A DNA stretch of 64,000 bases from Drouetiella sp036703255. Lineage in GTDB: Bacteria; Cyanobacteriota; Cyanobacteriia; Elainellales; Elainellaceae. Below, one piece after another: positions 60,928-64,000 of this stretch; position 1 is the first letter of the stretch, and each line of letters starts with the position of its first letter. The notes beneath the pieces were generated by a model that ran no database searches, was not told the DNA's origin, and saw only the letters and a program-made list of their open reading frames with translations. The DNA lies in assembly GCA_036703255.1 (NCBI GenBank), contig DATNPL010000230.1, forward strand, positions 1 to 64,000. The letters are read 5' to 3'. A program made the translations under genes and the position numbers.

Positions 60928-62262
60928 CTACTCGTTCATATTCTTGTAAGTTGCAACGGCAGATGGAGACACCCGGTTGAGATATCTGAAGATCCAGTAT
61001 TTAAAAATTGTGTCTAAAATGACCGGGAATGTGGCAATAAACAGAAAGATAAAGTCGTGGTTTGCCGCAATGCCCAAATGCTTAGAGGCTCCCTCTAGCA
61101 GCACTTCCCAGCCATGAGGCGAGTGAAATCCCACAAAGATGTCGGTAAACAAAATGATGATGAAGGCTTTGGCACTGTCGCTCAACCCATAGACCACCTC
61201 ATCTAGAAAAGATTTAACTACGGCAATTTCGCGCTTGCTGGATACAATGACGATGGCAAAAGCGGCCAGTGAAAGCAGATCTGAGAAGATGTTTTTAATC
61301 GCATTCGATCCCATCAGACGATACTCTGATTCGATTTCTGCCGCCTTTTCTCTCACCTGCTCCACAATTTCCGAATCTTCTCGCGGCTGAACTTTGCCGA
61401 TTAGCACTTCAAAGCGCAGTCGCTGCTCAAAACGCATTAATTCATCTAGCCCTTCCTCTTCCAGTTCCGTGTTCATGAAAATTTCTGCTGCTTCATGATC
61501 GGCTCTGAAGCGATCGACAACGGGTCCCACCAGGAAATTTTTGGAAATCTGGTGTGTCAGCAGCGGCACAATCACCAGCAGCAGCATAAACCGAATGGCA
61601 ATGTTCGTTTTAAACCGGGATTGACGAAAGGTTTGAACAACCTGCTGTTCGGCTTCGGGATCGAGATCTCGGCGGATGCGATCGACGGTTTCCAAAATCG
61701 ATCGGGGCAGCACGCCAGTTTTGTCGGTAAGGGATTTGGAGTTGCGCTCTGCCTCTGGATTAGCTGGCATGATCATCCGTCCGGGCAAATCAGTCACGAT
61801 CGCCTTGGGTTCAGTCACCACCACCGGGGAAAGCGGGTTTGTGGCTCTATTTTCGTAGCGGGCTAAGATCTCATCAATGAAGCGCAGTTTCTTCAAGATG
61901 AGATTGGGTTGGTCTACTACATTCAGGGTGCTTAATTCGCTAGCGTTTTCGTCTAGCTGCACCTCGGTCGTGGACTGATTAGAGAGACGAACAATGGAGC
62001 TGCTTGCCCGAAATTCGGCTAGCCGAATCTTAATGATATCTAGATTCTTTTTTAGTTCCGACTCAAAATAGCTCTGGGCGCTTTTGCTATAGCTGCCAGA
62101 GTCAAACGCCACCCGATTACCGCCAAAATGGGCATCTTCTAACCCTTTGATCAACACGGCAGCATCATAGGCTTGATTTAGCGCCCGCTCGGGTGTTCTC
62201 AACAGCCAACGATTTGAGCTACGTAGATAGCTTCTCACCACCCCCGCCAATGAATTCCTCAT
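60928..62262 (-). CDS. pxcA: Proton extrusion protein PxcA (CemA family)
   Basis: The 444-residue protein has a long N-terminal soluble part and a C-terminal CemA-type membrane domain with helices near residues 235-252, 320-335, 358-375 and 400-425 (IIILFTDIFVGFHSPHGWEV and HDFIFLFIATFPVILDTIFK are landmarks). PxcA supports light-induced, sodium-dependent proton extrusion in the cyanobacterial plasma membrane. Length and both landmarks match the family. Confidence 0.92.
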   Translation of the reverse strand: MRNSLAGVVRSYLRSSNRWLLRTPERALNQAYDAAVLIKGLEDAHFGGNRVAFDSGSYSKSAQSYFESELKKNLDIIKIRLAEFRASSSIVRLSNQSTTEVQLDENASELSTLNVVDQPNLILKKLRFIDEILARYENRATNPLSPVVVTEPKAIVTDLPGRMIMPANPEAERNSKSLTDKTGVLPRSILETVDRIRRDLDPEAEQQVVQTFRQSRFKTNIAIRFMLLLVIVPLLTHQISKNFLVGPVVDRFRADHEAAEIFMNTELEEEGLDELMRFEQRLRFEVLIGKVQPREDSEIVEQVREKAAEIESEYRLMGSNAIKNIFSDLLSLAAFAIVIVSSKREIAVVKSFLDEVVYGLSDSAKAFIIILFTDIFVGFHSPHGWEVLLEGASKHLGIAANHDFIFLFIATFPVILDTIFKYWIFRYLNRVSPSAVATYKNMNE

Positions 62263-62462
62263 ATTTGACTCAGACGAAAATTAATTGAATAGCCTCTGCT
62301 GAGATCGAAAAAGTGGGGCTGAGATAGGATGAAGAAGCGCTACGTCCTGAAATCTACGTCCCCAAGCTGTCAAATAAAACCTGCCATAAAACCCCGTTGA
62401 ATATTTCAACAAAGTATCCATAAAGTCCGTTGTATCATAACAAATTCGTTAAAGGACAATGA

Positions 62463-64000
62463 GTGACTCCTGACTCTGTTTGGATTACGGGTTCTACTGC
62501 CAGCGGTAAAACAACGCGCCTGATTGAGCAGTTTCGCCGCTGGGCTGCGGTTTCGCTGCCGCAGTTACGCCATCAGCTACCGCCTCGCATCCTAGTATTT
62601 GCCGCGATCGGCGACAATCGGCTAGATTTGGCCGATCGCATTACGGCAGAAGCCACAGGATTATTTTCCTGCGATTCTGCAACGCCTCTGGGGTTTTTTC
62701 AGGACGAGGTGCGGTTATTTTATCCCCTACTAGCAGAGAAATTGGCTCAGAACTTACAGGTTCGATCGCAATTTCCGGTTCGTCTACGCCCCGAAACTGA
62801 ACAAGAGCTAGCCACGCGGCTGTGGCGATCGCATCTCAGCAGCGGTCGGCTGCGCCTAGAGGGGGTGAGCGACTATTTTATGGTGCGTCGGGCGCTCGAT
62901 CTGTTGCAGCTCAGTGCGGCTAGCGGCACGCCCCACGAAGAGATAGCCTGGGTGCTAAAACAGGGTATGCCGGAGCAGGAAGGCCCCTCTGAGCTGTGGG
63001 ATGCCGTAGGTGAGGCGCTGCAACAGTGGTGGAACTGGTGCCTAGAGCGTGGACTGCTCACCTATGGCATCATCACGGAGCTGTACTGGCGCTATTTGCT
63101 GCCCCACCCGCTCTATCAAAAAAACTTACAGCAGCGCTATCGAGCGGTGTTGGCCGATGATCTGGATGAATATCCGGCGATCGCCCGTGCGCTGTTTGAG
63201 TTTTTCCTCGATCGGCAGATTCCCTGTGCCTTTACCTACAACCCGGATGGAGCGATTCGGCTGGGGCTGGGGGCTGACCCTCAATATCTGGCTAACCTGA
63301 GCGATCGCTGCACCCAGACAGAAACGCTGGCGCAAAGGCCGGGTGACAGCCTGGGAGCCACCTGGGGCGGACTCGTCACGGCCTGGATTGCCGAACCGCT
63401 GGTTTTGCCGCAGTTGCCGACCTCTATCCAGACGATTCAAACCACCTCTAGAGCTGAGCTACTGCGCCAGACCGCCGAAACGATTGCAACTGCCATTCAG
63501 TCGGGGCAGGTACACCCAGAGGAGGTGGCAATTATCGCTCCGGGCATGGATGCGATCGCCCGGTACACCCTGCGAGAAATTTTGGGGCGAAAAAACATTG
63601 CGGTGCGATCGCTCAATGATCAGCAGCCGTTGGCCAGTTCTCCGATTATTCGGGCGCTGTTGACCTTGCTGGCCTGGGTCTATCCGGGGCTGGGTCGCTT
63701 GGTCGATCGGGAGTCTGTGGCATCTCTGCTGGTGTTGCTGAGTCCGGCGGCTGCACCGGAAGACTGGGCGAGTCATGCCGCAGAGGCTCCTGTGGCATTA
63801 GCGGCCTCTGCCACCCCTCGGATTGATCCCGTGCGGGCTGGGCTGTTAATCGATCACTGCTTTGTACCCGATCCAGACTTGCCGCAACTCCTGGCCGTGA
63901 CGGCGTTTCCCCGATGGGATCGATTGGGCTATCAGGCCACACAAGCCTATGAAGAGATTGGGCAATGGCTAGAATCGCAGCGATCGCAACAGCAGCAGCA
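62463..64000 (+). CDS. Helicase/AddB-like P-loop protein, truncated by the window edge
   Basis: An open frame of at least 512 codons starts at GTG 62,463 with AAAGGA about eight bases upstream, and runs off the right edge without a stop. The N-terminus has Walker A GSTASGKTTRLIEQF (residues 10-24). Later segments, DDLDEYPAIARALFEFFL and VAIIAPGMDAIARYTLREIL, resemble the helicase-like domains of AddB/UvrD-family proteins. A role in recombination or double-strand break processing is likely. The nearby pxcA gene is divergent, so the 200-bp gap holds both promoters. Confidence 0.75.
   Translation, partial: MTPDSVWITGSTASGKTTRLIEQFRRWAAVSLPQLRHQLPPRILVFAAIGDNRLDLADRITAEATGLFSCDSATPLGFFQDEVRLFYPLLAEKLAQNLQVRSQFPVRLRPETEQELATRLWRSHLSSGRLRLEGVSDYFMVRRALDLLQLSAASGTPHEEIAWVLKQGMPEQEGPSELWDAVGEALQQWWNWCLERGLLTYGIITELYWRYLLPHPLYQKNLQQRYRAVLADDLDEYPAIARALFEFFLDRQIPCAFTYNPDGAIRLGLGADPQYLANLSDRCTQTETLAQRPGDSLGATWGGLVTAWIAEPLVLPQLPTSIQTIQTTSRAELLRQTAETIATAIQSGQVHPEEVAIIAPGMDAIARYTLREILGRKNIAVRSLNDQQPLASSPIIRALLTLLAWVYPGLGRLVDRESVASLLVLLSPAAAPEDWASHAAEAPVALAASATPRIDPVRAGLLIDHCFVPDPDLPQLLAVTAFPRWDRLGYQATQAYEEIGQWLESQRSQQQQ

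Overview
The window is from a cyanobacterium, probably a filamentous Leptolyngbya-like one. The HIP1 octamer GCGATCGC and its core recur throughout. The right-hand third carries cyanobacterial housekeeping genes: a DesA-type fatty-acid desaturase, a PxcA/CemA proton-extrusion protein, a CUT1-type ABC ATPase and an APC permease. The left two thirds (1-49,084) are accessory DNA. Region A (1-19,066) starts with a decayed IS5 remnant inside a broken gene. It continues with a compact minus-strand defence operon: MerR-like regulator, XRE regulator, two N6-adenine methylase-like proteins, a two-TRD specificity subunit, a NERD/double-kinase/P-loop protein, a protein of unknown fold, and a giant PD-(D/E)XK plus HerA-like ATPase. 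The order and domains fit the methylation-associated defence system (MADS) or a MADS-like relative. Region B (19,067-26,957) holds two overlapping CHAT genes: a CHAT-AAA protein with an intact Cys, and an AAA-TM-TPR-CHAT protein whose catalytic Cys is Tyr. A decayed copy of part of the second gene lies upstream. Region C (27,039-41,093) holds an IS5-family element, a six-repeat CRISPR array, a minus-strand type I-D effector operon (cas10d, csc2, csc1, cas6) without cas3, cas1, cas2 or cas4, and divergent Tn7-like genes (short tniQ, fused tnsA-tnsB, tnsC, tnsD/tniQ). The HD nuclease motif of Cas10d reads QG. This is a type I-D CRISPR-associated transposon (CAST), and its tnsD ends beside a tRNA-Ala(GGC) gene. 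The defence operon and CHAT pair may be CAST cargo, but I could not prove either transposon end. Region D (41,111-49,084) is a small integrative element bounded by a 59-bp direct repeat of the tRNA-Ala gene. It carries a frameshifted tyrosine integrase, three ribbon-helix-helix proteins, a VapE-like replication ATPase behind an iteron-like origin, a PD-(D/E)XK nuclease and two long RNA-like hairpins. Its composition is strikingly CTAG-rich. Region E (49,085-64,000) is ordinary chromosome: ABC ATPase, coiled-coil membrane protein, desA, S9 peptidase, PAS-LuxR regulator, XPB-like helicase, NucA-type nuclease, permease, pxcA and the start of a helicase-like ATPase running off the window. The picture is a tRNA-Ala hotspot flanked by two unrelated mobile elements, with layered defences (modification/kinase, caspase-like proteases) next to a transposon that has repurposed CRISPR for targeting.
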